A program made the position numbers and the translations under genes. Below the pieces are notes generated by a model. It saw nothing but the letters and a program-made list of their open reading frames with translations, did no database searches and was not told the origin of the DNA. A stretch of DNA of 64,000 bases from Plotosus lineatus (lineage: Eukaryota > Chordata > Actinopteri > Siluriformes > Plotosidae), in assembly GCA_024760905.1 (NCBI GenBank), contig CM045733.1, positions 23,906,501-23,970,500 of the forward strand. Direction: 5' to 3'. Each line of letters starts with the position of its first letter. Within the stretch, counting starts at the first letter, position 1. This document shows, in pieces, positions 1 to 14,197 of the stretch.

Positions 1-1486
1 CGAGCAGCACCACAGCACCCCCTGCAGGGCCCTCCACACTGCTGCACAAGAGTGTGCTGCACTCACAGGGCAACAACTGAGTCCATGACAGGCAAAAAAA
101 AAAAAAACACACACAAAAAAGAACAAAACACTTTATTCACAACATGTGTGCATTTCTTTTACCACACAGCTCTTCCTGAGCTTAACGAGAGGTACTCACA
201 ATGGAAGCTGGAGAGTGAAATCTGGCCTATGTGGGTCGTCCCCCCCAAGAGCTGTATTGTCTTAAGAAAAAAAAAGAAAGAAAAAAAATGTAAAGAAAAA
301 AAAAAATCAGTACTAACTACAGTATATTCTTAATTCAATTCATAAGTATTTTTTAAACCCAACACCTACAGTGCTTAAGAGATTTTTTTAACTTGTTTTT
401 AATTTACTAAATGTTCTTGGCCTTAATGTATTTATGACAAAAAGAGCAGACAGCTGTCATAAATACGGAAATTATGTATTTTATGCGGCTGAAGCTTTTT
501 TTTTTTTTTTTTTTTAAATAAGTTTTTCTTTTCTTTTTTTTCTTTTTAAAAGGGGTGGGAATACTTGTTCTGCATATAGTAAAAGATGACATTAGATTAC
601 TGGTAGCTGAATGTGTGTGTGTGTGTGCGCGCGCGCACGCGCGCGAGTGAGAGTGAGAGAGAGAGAGCGAGAGAGCTATACAGTGATCAATGCGAGTCGG
701 AAAATTAATACTCATTCTCCTGAGAACAACAATCGCCATAATACTTCAGGTGAAAAGGAGATGGGAAAGTGGTTTGCATTGTGTATGTATTAACGAGCAT
801 ACGAGCCTTCAAACAAACACAAAAAGGGGGATAATTTTTTCAGTATTAATAGAGTTGAGATAAAGGAATAAAGTATTTAAGATGACTACAAAATCTAGCA
901 TTTCTAGTGGAAAATTTTAGTATTTTCATGCAGATGCCTGTTCATAATTGCAAATTGAAGTATTGGAGAAAGGGGATTGTTGTACATATGTTGTTTTGTT
1001 ATTATGTCCTTCTGATTTTCTTCTGTATTGTTACTCCAATCAGAGCCACACTATCGGTGTTTTTTTTTCCGTTTCTGTTGCACTGACAGCAAAAGTGGAT
1101 ATTAGAACGGGCCATTCAAGTTCCAATAAGTATGTGTGCACCTAACCACTTTCTTTTCTTTCTCCAGTATACAAGATATGCCAAAAAATCCCTTACATTT
1201 TTAAAGCTGGGAGTGTTCCCATCCTTCACCATTGTCTTTATCTCCTATCCTGTCTGGATTTGTAGTTTTTGCTTTAATGATGCCTTATTTCCTAATCGCC
1301 ACATTGACATTATGATGTACAAGTTCACATATTATTGCAAGGACACATATGACTAGAGTTGTGTCTGTTTTGGTTATTTAATTTTCTGAGTCTCTGAGAT
1401 GACCTAAATGAACACTGCCTCAAGAACAAGATTAGATAACACCAGGGTTTATTAAAGGTGTATCACATTAAAATGCGAAAACGGTA
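1..1486. other. No gene recognised; AT-rich with simple repeats
   Basis: The stretch has A-rich and T-rich runs and a compound (GT)n-(GC)n-(GA)n microsatellite at 611-676. ORFs here are low-complexity. I see no exon or transposable element I can name. Confidence 0.5.
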
Positions 1487-1690
1487 CCTGGAATTCATTT
1501 CTTTTGACGATTTTGTGCGTCACCTTTGCTAGTTTGTCTTCCTGTTCTTCTAAAAGATTTCTGAAGGTGCGCGGTTCTGACCTGGCCTGCAAGGCCGGGC
1601 TGCTTCTCAACACGAGCAGAGGAAAAGCTGATCTGCCTTTGCTTTGTGTCTTTTGCTTCTGATCAGCGTTCAGCTCAAGTCAGCAGGGTC
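1487..1690 (-). other. Unassigned minus-strand open frame, possible 3' exon or 3' UTR
   Basis: A frame without Met stays open for roughly 60 codons and ends in a charged, helix-like stretch (NLLEEQEDKLAKVTHKIVKR, then NEFQ), immediately before CAG|GTACCG at 1488-1486, a plausible donor. If read through, it stops a few codons later at a TAA that overlaps an AATAAA (plus TTTATT at 1448-1453). It lies on the same strand as arhgap8 and 2.5 kb downstream. It could be an alternative terminal exon, a neighbouring gene's exon or chance. I do not recognise the peptide. Confidence 0.25.
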
Positions 1691-4170
1691 TGAGTCTGAT
1701 CATGGTCCAGTGGAGCAGGAGGACTTAGAAATCAGTGCAGGTCACTTGGTCTTGAACTGTGTTCAAGCTCTGCTGGAATCCCCCTGATCAAAGATTCCTA
1801 AATAACCACAGCAGACTTCAAAAGACAAACAACTCAACACACAGAAGATATCCCGTTATATCATTATCGATTATCATTACACAAGGGCTTCGCAGGTACA
1901 GGATTTATGGATGTGAAAACCTTTTCTAAGTGCATATCATCTGGTCCTGATCTGGTCTGTTAGAGTGTGACAATAGTACATTTTATTAATTGAGTCAGAC
2001 CGGGGCATTCCATCCAAATTCAAATGTAAAGAATTGCTTGCATATCACCCACTAGCCCATAAAGAAAACCCGGGTCACACAGACGTGCCCAGCCCTAAAG
2101 GATTTAGCTGACAGGAAAGGGCAGAGGCTACAGTGGGCCTGGAATACAGATCAGAATCAAACCATCTTTCAAACAATAAAGTCAAAGATAAAAAAAAAAA
2201 AAAAAAAAAAGCAAAAATAAATCAAGCAAACTTTCCCCGTATCAGAGCTCTGTTCATAGAGAGCGAGGTGTTCTGCCCTTCATGCATCATACAAAACATG
2301 TCCCCACCTCCTTCGAAGTACACCCTCCCCCATATTCCAGAATCTTCTCCGGGACAAACTGTGCCGTGCTTATACAGATCTATTTTAATACACTCGACAC
2401 TACGTTGAACAAAATGAAACTTTTTTATATTCTTTTATCAATGAACGTGAGAAAGAAAAGAGACAAAAAGAACATGACAATTTTTTATTGTTTGCCAATT
2501 ATGCATTTAGCTTGCAATGTGTGATGTGATGCTACAAGGAAAAGGTAGCAAAAATAAAGTGATATTGAAAAGGCAACTGTTAGATGGATGTCTTTGGACT
2601 GTCAGAGTAGTGTTTTATTTCTTTGTCATTATGGAAGGGGACTGTCCAGTGGATAGTATGTATAGGAAAGTGTTTGTCTTACATATGCCAATGTAGTTTT
2701 TTCTTCTTTATGATGCATTCAAAGTTGATCGATGGAAGTTGGTAAATGGTAAAAAAGTAGTCACACTTTTTTGTACCAAGTTCTTATTGAAAACTGAATC
2801 AATAATAAACATGAAAAACTGGAGTCTTGTGTATTGGATGTTGTGTGTATTACATGGTCCTTACATCGTTATAAAAGCAGGGGTCTGACGCACCTTTACT
2901 TTTCATTAAAGTCACATGAAAGACAGAATCAAAGACTTTGGATGTGAACAACATGCGTGTAAAAAAAATAATAATGTGATGAATGATTTGGAAAACTTGA
3001 TTAAGAATTCCTAATTTTCTTGACTTTATCGATGATTATAGTTGGACACATTAACATCAGAAAACAAACATTGACAATTCAGACAACAGTACATTAGAAT
3101 GTATTCATTAAGTATAAAATCAAACAAATATTTACACGGATATCCCACAGCGTAATTATATCAATTCCACACGAACCAGAAAGGAGTCATAAACCTCACA
3201 GGAGAATAATATTCTATCACCTACTACAAAACCTTCCTACAATCTAAGTCAAGGCTGATGCCTGTGTAGCTGTGTCTGTGTGTGTGTGTATGGGGTTAAA
3301 GAATTTATGACCTCAGCACAGATCATTGCACTTTACATTGAATGTGTGCAAGATATAAAAAAAAAAAAAAAAAAAAAAAAAGTTATATATAGATAGATCA
3401 GTACTGAGCAGCCAGGCATCTTACAGTGATTATCTGGTATCAGGTCACACACATCAGGTCTCCATAACTTGCACTAACTCATTAGTGGAATGTAAAATGT
3501 AATAAAAAAACCAGCGAGGCATGAAAATGTAATATTGGTATTCTGTAACGGTGCGACGCTGTTACAATTCACGCCTTTGAGATGATCTCTGCTGCCTCCA
3601 AGGAACAGTTGCCATGGCAATCCTGGGTGTAATTTAGGGGAAATTTCCTTTGATTTGTGCGTTTACACAGTCAGTGTGGGTGTGTCTGTGTTCAAGAGCA
3701 TGTGAAGAGACACATTTTAAGCCATACAAATCACACATTGGTTCCTAAATGAGGGACTGTATGATTAATGCTATTTAAAAGCAACATGCATTAAGATATT
3801 CATGTTTGCTGTCCCTAAAACAGCATGTGTTTCAACACTTATAATGTACATTTACAACAAACTGGTTGGAAACATTGCTTGGATGCTAAATGTAAGTAAT
3901 TAGATACTTTAAATACATTCACCATAATAAAAGTGTTCCTCTGTGTTTTAGTGCTAAATTAGTATCCACAGCAAGCACAAGTCTTAGTGTTTGGCTCTCA
4001 GTACGATACGCTTTACGAGTGTAAAGTTTTCAACCCATAATTCCACAGGTCACTGAGAGTCGATACATCATACCAGCAGCACAAGCACAATAATAAAAAG
4101 GCCGGGTGTTAAGCTTCCCCTGGTGGGCTGTAGTGGGAGTATATGAGGCACTGTGTAGTGTATAGAGCAG
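1691..4170. other. Presumed 3' UTR and intergenic DNA of arhgap8
   Basis: It contains poly(A) tracts (2190-2210, 3356-3382) and no transposon signature that I can recognise. If the stop at 4171 is right, part of it is 3' UTR. Confidence 0.4.
2484..2619 (-). terminator. Candidate polyadenylation signals downstream of arhgap8
   Basis: Minus-strand AATAAA hexamers lie at 2619-2614 and 2489-2484; the latter is followed by a U-rich stretch. With the stop at 4171 these would imply a 3' UTR of about 1.6-1.7 kb. Hexamers are common in AT-rich DNA, so this is weak evidence. Confidence 0.25.
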
Positions 4171-4368
4171 TCAGGGCAGTACCTGCTGTGGAGGGCAATG
4201 TGAGCTAAAGATGGCACTGTAGTGCTCAATGAGTAGCTCTGTGAATATGTTGAGTGGTGTGATGGCATTCAGGGACACACCGCCATTTCGAGGCCACACC
4301 AGGTTTACCCCGAACACACACGCCAGGTTAGAGGAGCTCATCTTATTGAAGATGCTCTCCTGAGACAC
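4171..4368 (-). CDS. arhgap8: arhgap8 exon 12: RhoGAP C-terminal part and stop
   Basis: The acceptor is CTCTGCAG; the exon opens [20 protein letters not shown] and runs through [20 protein letters not shown] to [15 protein letters not shown] and a short tail ending QQVLP before a TGA at 4173-4171. The total of 421 aa is close to the family length. A weak GTACTG donor at 4182-4177 (after CAGCAG) could instead splice to a further 3' exon. A (TG)n tract on the minus strand (plus CA repeat 4393-4445) ends about 25 nt upstream of the acceptor. Confidence 0.85.
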   Translation of the reverse strand: MSQESIFNKMSSSNLACVFGVNLVWPRNGGVSLNAITPLNIFTELLIEHYSAIFSSHCPPQQVLP

Positions 4369-4392
4369 CTGCAGAGGGAGAACAGCAGTGAC

Positions 4393-4450
<58 letters not shown>

Positions 4451-7400
4451 AAATCACACTTCTACCTTAAAATAAGTTTCACATAGTGGTTTGGTATCAA
4501 CTAATACAAAAAACAATACTTTAGCACAGAAGGTAAATGCATATTAATGTAATAACTAATGCTACCTGGTTAGCTTGTTGCTAACCAAACCAACACAGAA
4601 TGTGTAACACTCAGAAATGTCTAAATGATGGGACATTTGTAGCCACATATGAAATCACAATTAAGAACAGAGATATAGGATCTGTGAAGGCCATAGCATA
4701 TGACTTGTAAAATATCCAACCTCATTACATCACATTATTTATTCGTGTGAAAATAATGTAATGTTTGCTTAAATACAGGGATCCCTCACTTTCCGCGGTT
4801 AATTGGGACTGAGATCCCCACGCGGCCATCGAAATCCGCAAAATAGGACCCCCCCCCCCCCACTAACGTATATGTACATGTACTCTATATGCGTATACAA
4901 TATCAATAAATACATATTCAATGCTATAAATGCTTATAATAACAACTGAACATTAAAAAAATAATGCATAAGATGTAAATAAAATATAAATACACACACA
5001 TACACATGCGCGCGCACACAAATACGCGTCCACAGACTCAGATGTGTATCTCACAACAATGTAACTAGTTTTGATGGGAAATTTTGGGTTGTTTTTTGTT
5101 TGTTTAGGGTTTTTTTTTTTGCATAATTGGCCTTGTTTTTGCGGCATTTTCCTTAACTTTTCCCCCTATTCTTCCTTAGTTTCTGATTTTTTAATTCAAT
5201 GAATATTTATTAAAAAAAAACAAACAAAAAAAAACACAATGCCCTGAAGCCGCATGAAATGAAGCGCGAAATAGTGAGGCCTGTGTACCCAGCCAAAAAT
5301 CAATAAAATGTCACACAAGCTACTATTTTGGTTATTTTGTTTTCAATACACTATTACCTCAGTTGGTCAGGTCAAGGGTCATGAACAAAATGAAATCAGC
5401 TGATGACCTGAATCTACTGAATGACCAGACTAACCAATTAATGGACTTTTTCTTCTCGCATGGCACGGACACAAAATTGGGGCTCAAATAGTGAAAGAGT
5501 GGGTCAGGGAGCGAGAGGAATCATTTTCACATATGAACGGACACCACAGAGTCCTGACCTCAACCCTACTGAAAGTCTTTGGGAAGTGCTTGAGAAGACT
5601 TGGAGAGGTTCAATTTCCCAGTCATCAAGATGTCGGTGAGAAATAAAACCAATGCTGGATCAAACTAAATTTGTGATGCCGCTTGTTTTTCACAAAACAT
5701 CGCCATGGTCATCACATACTATAGAAGAGGCTAAATGCGGTACAACATAGTATAAAAAAAAAAGTAAGGTCTCTAGGGCGTTTTACACTCAATCATACTG
5801 GTTCATCAGGGCGGAGCTTATCTCTGGTTTTCTGAGCATGAAGCAACTGGGAATTGAACTCCTCCTGGAAGTTGGAGGCAGCCAATTGTTAATGCCTATT
5901 GGTTAGAAAAGTGGTTTTCAGACTGAAAGGTCGCTGGTTTGAGTCCCAAACCAGCAGGAATAATGTGAAGCGGCGGCGGGGAATTGAACTGCACCTTCCA
6001 TTCCTCTACCTTAGCAGAAGTGCCCTCCAGCAAGGCACCTAACCCCCAACTGGTCCTTGGGTGCTGCAAGATGTGGCAGCCCACTGCTCAGAGTGTGTGT
6101 GTATGTGTGTGTGTGTGTGTGTGTGTATGTGCACTCATTATGGATGGGTGAAATTCAGAAATCAGCATCTCCCTTGCAGAATTATTACAATATAAATAAA
6201 CAAATGGGATGGTAGTCCATCCCTGTGTACCTTCCCAATATTTTGACTGGAACACACACACAAACACACACACACACACACATTATATATATATATATAT
6301 ACACTGCTGGATGAGGCACACTTGTAGTTAAGAATTTATCCAGGGGTATTAGTACAGTGCGGGGTCCAGCAGGGATTCAAACATTTGAAATCACAGCCAT
6401 ACAAACAAGTCATAAGCACAAACAAGGCACCTGACCCCCCCAACTGCTCTCCGGGCACCCCGAATGTGTGTGTGTCAGCTCAGTGCTCCAAGTGAGTGTG
6501 TGCTCACTTTGAATTTGTTAAATGCAGAAGCATTAATCTCCCCTGTGGGATTAATGCAGAATATCATAAAATCCAAAAAATAACCCCCCCCCCCCCCCCA
6601 CACATGAATACGAAGTTATACAGTGCATATTCTAATTTGCATGCATACAGATTATTAGAAAATAGCATGCAGACTTAGGATTGGGTACCATAAAGTATTT
6701 CAACAGGCATTTGAAGTAGAGATCTGAAGAAATGAACAATGTGGCAACACATACATATTTCCATCTATAAATACCAGCTTAGAAAAGTGTAGAGCCTGCA
6801 CAGTTTGGGTGGTTTGTGTGTTAAAGGCCGTGAGCTGTGCAGTTGTTCAGTGCAAGTAATTATACTTGGTTCCCTCTGATTCAACATTTACATGTCACAA
6901 TGAGTAACGATGCCCCTGGGAATGCCTGCAAGTAGATTACTCTGTTTTGCTGAACAGAAAGGGGTGGGGTCATGCAGCATCACATTAACATGAAGAGCCT
7001 GAAATTGTGAACGTCAGCCTCAGTGAAGTACAAAATCTGCTTGAGTGAATTAATGATTTTGACTTGTGCATCAGCGCAGAAAAACACAGCGAATATGTTG
7101 ATAAAAACGATCTTTTAAAACAGATTACTTATTGTGAGAATAGGTTATCCTGGAGTACACATTTTAGTGTGTTGAAAACATTCCCACAGCTGCATCACAC
7201 CCACCTCAGCAGTTTAGAAAAAGCTAATTAACAGATTTGTTTTCAAAGCCTACAAACACAAAAACATACGCATTATTATTTTTCACACTTACTATACAGG
7301 GTGTCGCATTTACCGCATTTAAAGTTTATATAAAAGTTTTAGTTATTTCTATTGTGCAAATTTTCCCTAAGATCATCTCACATATTCTGCAGATTCCACA

Positions 7401-8516
7401 TGAATTCTTTAGACTGCTCCCAAACTGGACACTCTACAGACCATCGTCAGTGATATGCTCATAACCTGTAAACCATTCTAAGGTTCTGAGCATATGAGGC
7501 ACAAGATTTAGTGCTGACTTTAGCTTAACATGAAGTATGCAAATCTGTCAGCACATTCATCTTTTTAAATCACCCGGATGTGTTTTTAATGCATTTTAAA
7601 TTACCGCTGTCTCAGCAAAACATTATTCCAGGGTGATTTTATACAGAAAGCAATGTGTTTGGGAGGCTCGGTAAGTAAGTAGGCTCAGGAATGTTACCCA
7701 GAATTTGTGACAAATGCTGAATTTCAAACTGCGGGTAGGCCTTTATATCCTCATAATATCTGCTTGATGCCCGTTTAACCCCAAAGTTAATTTTAAAAGA
7801 TTGATAGTAACATAACCTGCCTAATATTTTTATACAACAATGTTATTGCTGAAGGAACGCTTTCTCTGGTTCTGATAATGAAAAGAAGACAAAAGGTTTA
7901 GAAGGCTATTATTCTTATATTATAACTAGAAATGCCATTCGAGACTTCCACCAGGCTAGTGCAATCTCTTCTTTACGTGGGTTATAGTGACAAATGATGT
8001 TGAACTTCTGTGCCCCCATGTGGCCTGTTCGATTATTTTTGAGACTCTCAAGCGTATTAATGTGTGTGACTATCAACCCTGAGATGGCACATTGGAATCA
8101 TTGTTGATACCACAGCCATTCATGACTGAGAGTCCATGAGACCCAACTGGTCATGCTCGCACGGGAGGGATTGCATATGCTCACTTTCCTGTCACTCAAT
8201 CACCAGCCAATCATTTGTACTTATTTTGCGCTGTGACTTTGTGTTCATTTGTACGAAGGGGTGGATAGCTCTTTCTTCTCTCCGAGTGTGTTCGGTTCCC
8301 CCCCCAAATACGAATGTGTGGCAGTTCATAAAGAAGTAGGTGGTAGCCTTGCATTTCACAGAGCAGGCAGGTGCGTGCTAACACCCATCCTTGATGGTCA
8401 TGTGATAGGAAAGGCAATACTTAATAAGTGGGAATTGAATGTGAATAAAAAATAAATTAGAGGAAAATTTGGGGGTGGGAGGTTATTTATAAAAAAAATA
8501 CACACACAGAATCACT

Positions 8517-8572
<56 letters not shown>

Positions 8573-11500
8573 CTCTCTCTAAACCACTTAATTCTATATT
8601 AGGGTCGCGGGGAGGCTGGCACTCATCTCGGCTTACTCTGGGCAAAGGTGGGGTACACCCTGAACAGCTCACCAGATCATCGCAGGGCCAACACACATAT
8701 AGCCATTCACACACACGCACACACACAGACACACTGTATTCGACGTGATAAGCACCCAGGGCTCTTAAAAAACTGGAGTGGGTGGGCACTTATTAAAATA
8801 TTACCAGCAGAGCGGAACGATACATTCTTATTACCATTGAGGTGGAAAATAATAATAACAGAACAATAAAAGAGTTTAACTGGTATTTGTGTTTTTCATC
8901 AACCAGACTACTTACATCAGTGAAAATAAACAGAAAACAGCATAAATTTAAAAAAAAAAAAAAGTCCCCTTACTTTTCCGTCCCAGTGCTGTTCTTTTAA
9001 ACATTTTCCAGGAAGTAAAATCGAGCCAATCAAAATGAATGTTAGCTTTAGCACAGGGCACGTTGAACCAATCAACACAAACAAACAAAAGCACATGGCC
9101 ATGTTTAAATTTATGAAGTTAGTGAGCAGGAGAATCGGGCAGTGGTGGTCTAGTGGCATAGGGCGCAGGATCGCTGATCCAAAGGTTGGGGGTTCGAGTC
9201 CCACTCTCCACAAGGTTGTCACTGTCCCCTCCAGTACAGCTAACTGGGTTATCAAAGGCGAGCCATGTCTCTCACTGTCTATGGTGAGAGGAATGAAAAA
9301 GAACCATTGCTGACATTTGTAAAGAGTAGACTGCAAAGTCGTCAGCGTGTTTCTGTCCCTTGCTAAAAGGCTTGTGACAGGAAGGGCATCCCATGTAAAA
9401 ACCTCTGCCAAATCAAACGTGCGAATCAGATGATTCGCTGTGGCGACTCCCGAGTAAAAAAAAAAAAAGGGAAAAAGCCGAAGGAAGACAGACAGTCAGT
9501 GAGCAGGAGAATCGGGTGAAAAATACTCATCATCACTTTCTGATAGGTCCATATCTGGCTCATTGCTCCATTCATTCAGAGCATCCCATAGTTTTGCTGT
9601 AACAGTTTCTAATGGTTCATCAGTTGTTGGGACATTTACCAAGAGAACACAGCAAAATATTTTCCTGTTTTTTAAAGCACGGTGGAACAATCACATGTGT
9701 TGTTACTGATGAACATTATAGGCATACCAATAAAATTGGTAAGGCTGATCTAAGATTCTGATCCCAGTACACATGGGCGGTCATTAGATGTAAGATCAAA
9801 AACGGGGGGGGATTGGAGCAGGGCACTTATGTCGAATACGGTGTATATTATATATATATACTGGGCCTTCTCAAAAAATTAGCATATTCTGATAAAGATC
9901 CTTATTTTCTGTAATGTACTAATAACCATTAGACTTTCATATATTTTAGATTCATTACATACAACTGAAGTAGTTCAAGCCTTTTATTGTTTTAATATTG
10001 ATAATTTTGGTAAAAAAGTAAAGAAAAACCAAAAATCCCTATCTCAAAAAATTTGCATATTTCATCTGACCAATAAAAAAAGTGTTTTTAATACAAAAAA
10101 AGCCAACCTTCAAATAATTACTTTCAGTTCTGCACTCAATACTTGGTCGGGAATCCTTTTGCAGAAATGACTGCTTCAATGCGGCGTGGCATGGAGGCAA
10201 TCAGCCTGTGGCACTGCTGAGGTGTTATGGAGGCCCAGGATGCTTCGATAGCGGCCTTAAGCTCATCCACAGTGTTGGGTCTGGTGTCTCTCAACTTTCT
10301 CTTCACAATATCCCACAGATTCTCTATGGGGTTCAAGTCGGGAGAGTTGGCAGGCCAATTGAGCACCGTAATACCATGGTCAGTAAACCATTTAGCAGTG
10401 GTTTTGGCACTGTCAGCAGGTGCCAGGTCGTGCTGAAAAATGAAATCTTCATCTCCATAAAGTTTTTCAGCAGATGGAAGCATGAAGTGCTCCAAAATCT
10501 CCTGATAGCTAGCTGCATTGACCCTGTCCTTGATAAAACACAGTGGACCAACACCAGCAGCTGACATGGCACTTCAGATCATCACTGACTGTGGGTACTT
10601 GACACTGGACTTCAGGCATTTCCTTCTCCTCAGTCTTCCTCCAGACTCTGGCACCTTGATTTCCAAATGACATGCAAAATTTGCTTTCATCCGAAAAAAG
10701 TACTTTGGACCACTGAGCAACAGTCCAGTGCCGCTTCTCTGTAGCCCAGGTCAGGCGCTTCTGGTTCAAAAGTGGCTTGTGCACGGTGGCTCTGGATGTT
10801 TCTACTCCAGACTCAGTCCACTGCTTCCACAGGTCCCCCAAGGTCTGGAATCAACCCTTCTTCACAATCTTCCTCAGGGTCCGGTCACCTCTTCTGGTTG
10901 TGCAGCGTTTTCTGCCACACTTTTTCCTTCCCACAGACGTCCCACTGAAGTGCCTTGATACAGCACTCTGGGAACAGCCTATTCACTCAGAGATTTCTTT
11001 CTGTGTCTTACCCTCTTGCTTGAGCGTGTCAATGATGGCCTTCTGGACAGCAGTCAGGTCGGCAGTCTTACCCATGATTGTGGTTTTGAGTAATGAACCA
11101 GGCTGGGAGTTTTTAAAAGCCTCAGGAATCTTTTGCAGGTGTTTAGAGTTAATTGGTTGATTGAGATGATTAGGTTAATAGCTCGTTTAGACTACCTTTT
11201 CATGATATGCTAATTTTTTGAGATAGGAATTTTGGGTTTTCATGAGCTGTATGCCAAAATTATCAGTATTAAAACAATAAAAGACCTGAAATATTTCAGT
11301 TGGTGTGCAATGAATCAAAAATATATGAAAGTTTAATTTTTATCAGTAAATTACAGAAAATAATGAACTTTATCACAATATGCTAATTTTTTGAGATTTT
11401 TATATATATATATATATATATATAAATTTCAGAAAGAACATTTGTTGCTCAGCCATAATGGACCATTTGATGAAGATAGTGAGCAACAGTTTTTGAGCTG

Positions 11501-11981
11501 GTTAAGATGGCTTCTGTAATCTCTGCGGCCTTGGACCGGAGGATTTTTCTCTACTGCTCTTGTTGTGGAGCAAACACATGTTTGTGATAATACTGGTCAA
11601 CCCATTTGTGGATCTGTGGTGGTCTTTGCCTTCACTTTTGGATGTTTTACCGCAGACAGAAAAATATTCAAATTGTTGATTTGCTCACCTCTATGAAAAT
11701 CTGACAATCCTTGAGCTCCTGGAGTGCAAGGCACGCTTGCATAACTTTAGTCAGACTGCTGTATAAAGTTGCACAAAGTTGTGCTAGTGTTCACAAACTT
11801 CAGTCATTAAATTGTCAGACTTTCAGAGGTCAACTTGTGGGTCAGTCAATTTTTTTCTCCTGGCGCATTCTAGATGATTTCCTCCATCTGCCCTAAATCA
11901 TTCAAAACTCTCTTTTTGTTGCTGCCAAAGGCAAATTTTGAGGAAATTAATCCATTATTTTCTTCGGTTATCATAGTTGCG

Positions 11982-12025
<44 letters not shown>

Positions 12026-14110
12026 CTTCTAACCCCCTCACCCACCCACCCCTCGGTGAAGGTAAATATTATTCATTCTGAGTGAAATGGTTACATTTAC
12101 TTTGATTGACCAATCATTCAGGTTATTAAAAGAAATCTTTAGCGTTATTTACCTGGGCCTTATTTTCCTATTTTTTGAGTCCAGGATTTCACTCTAACTA
12201 CAGGATAAACAATGGTGTGGAAACAAATGATGGTTAAAATAATTTTATATACAAATATGTGATAATGTAATAAGGACCCCGACAGAGATCCTCTAGTGTC
12301 TGTTTACCTCCATGACGTCAAAAGTAAAAAAAAATTATTATAAATCTTCACTCATTTTTCACTTCGTCATCTTCTTGCCTTTGACAGAGAAGCCAATTCA
12401 ATGTATGTAGGATGTTTTCTGATAACAATGCAAAAAGTTCTTTTGCTATTTTGAAAATAGACCTCATGCAGTTTTTGATAATATTACAGTTCATAGCTGT
12501 TTTGTGGTTGTTTGTTATAATCAATTAATCTATCTCCATCCTAGACCAATTTCATGCTCGGAAATAATTTGGACCCAAATCATTGTCGTTTTCTTTTCCT
12601 TTTGGTTGTTCCCTCTTTCTCAGGGGTCACCACAACGAATCATCTGCATCCATTTGAATGGAAGATTAATGATTCACATGTTTGATTTGACATAGGTTTT
12701 TACGTTGAATGCCCTTCCTGACACAACCCTTTCGGAAGGGGCAGAAACACACTGATCTTGACCAAAGTCAGCAATGGTTCTTTTACATGAACCTCTCACC
12801 AGAGACAGTGAGAGACAATGCAGCCCAGTTAGCTGCACTGAGGGGGGGGGGGGGGGCAGTGACATCCTTGTGGAGAGTGGGACCCGAACCCCCAACCTTA
12901 GGATCAGAGATCCAGCACCTTTTACCACCAGGCCACCACTGCCCCTATCTGGACCCAAGTAAATGGCAAAAAAAAAAAAAAAAAAAAAAATTATATATAT
13001 ATATCATTTTCGTTGAACAGATAATAAAAGCCAGAGACTGTTAAAATAGCCCAATATACCCACTTGACAGAAACTTTGTGTACTGAAACAGTTTTATTTA
13101 TTTTTTCCTTTTGCTATTTAATGCCCATCTAGCAGTAATAACACACAAAGAAAAATGTTATTACTTCTAGAAGTGCATTAAAGAGCAAAAGGAAAAAATA
13201 ATTTGTTCAGAAGTCATTAGATCTTACCATGTGCAGGAAACAGATGAGGTACTTGACAATGATGAAGTTATACTCCGGAAGCGATTCCACCATCTTCCTG
13301 CACCTTGAAACTCGCAAGCTGCTCTCCACTTCTGTGAAACAAAAACAAGTTTTCACAAAAAGCCAGAGACCCCCCACTGAAACATCAATCATCTTACCAC
13401 GCACAATACATAAAAAAAAAAAACATTATTTCTGGAAGTGTAAATCAACACTTTTTCTACAGCCGTCACCTCCAGACGATATAAAGAACCTTGCTTGGCT
13501 CGGTCACATCTCATATTTCTGCTGTTTATCTGAAAGACTAACCAATTAAATAATAATACAGTAGGCCCTCGTTATTCGCGGCGGTTTGGTTTCGGCCTCC
13601 CCGCGAATAAAGATAATCCATGAGTACTGTACCCGGGAGTAAAACCCCATGTACCATATTACATGGGCGAATGATCAACGGAAAGTAAAATACTATGTAT
13701 CTATTACATGCGGTAAAATATGCTTCTTAAACACATTCTATAGACAGTCTTTCTCATTAATACAGTATTAATGTAGTAAAATGTAATGTTAAGAAAAACA
13801 AAATTTTTATTGTTATATTTATTGATAATAAAATATAAACATTATACAGCATATATATTTGGGTGTATCTATACATTCGGTCCTCTACTTACGAAAATCT
13901 CTGAGTACGAAAAATCCAGGTTACAAAAAACATTTTCCTAAATTTTCGTCCTTTTACAAAAACAACCTCTTTTTACAAAAAGCGCCAAACACGCCATTCA
14001 AAATTCAAACAATGCGCGAGTTGCTCTCTCATTGGCTGGCTCCCAACATCCCACCTCACTGGCCTCCCATTGGCCAGCAGGGAGCTGACAGTATACACTG
14101 TATGTGTGTG

Positions 14111-14197
<87 letters not shown>

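Noticed and set aside
4068..4268. Alternative frame as the arhgap8 C-terminus
   Set aside because: It overlaps exon 12 in another frame and is not reached by a phase-compatible splice.
8512..8570. CRISPR-like regular repeats
   Set aside because: The repeat is (CA)n with no spacers, and the sequence is a vertebrate genome.
9137..9210. tRNA gene
   Set aside because: The A and B boxes are those of a SINE head: the same sequence recurs many times followed by a SINE body, and acceptor-stem pairing is not evident.
8917..9411. 164-codon minus ORF
   Set aside because: Runs through a SINE on its antisense strand and a poly(A) tract; the same frame appears at 55185-55469.
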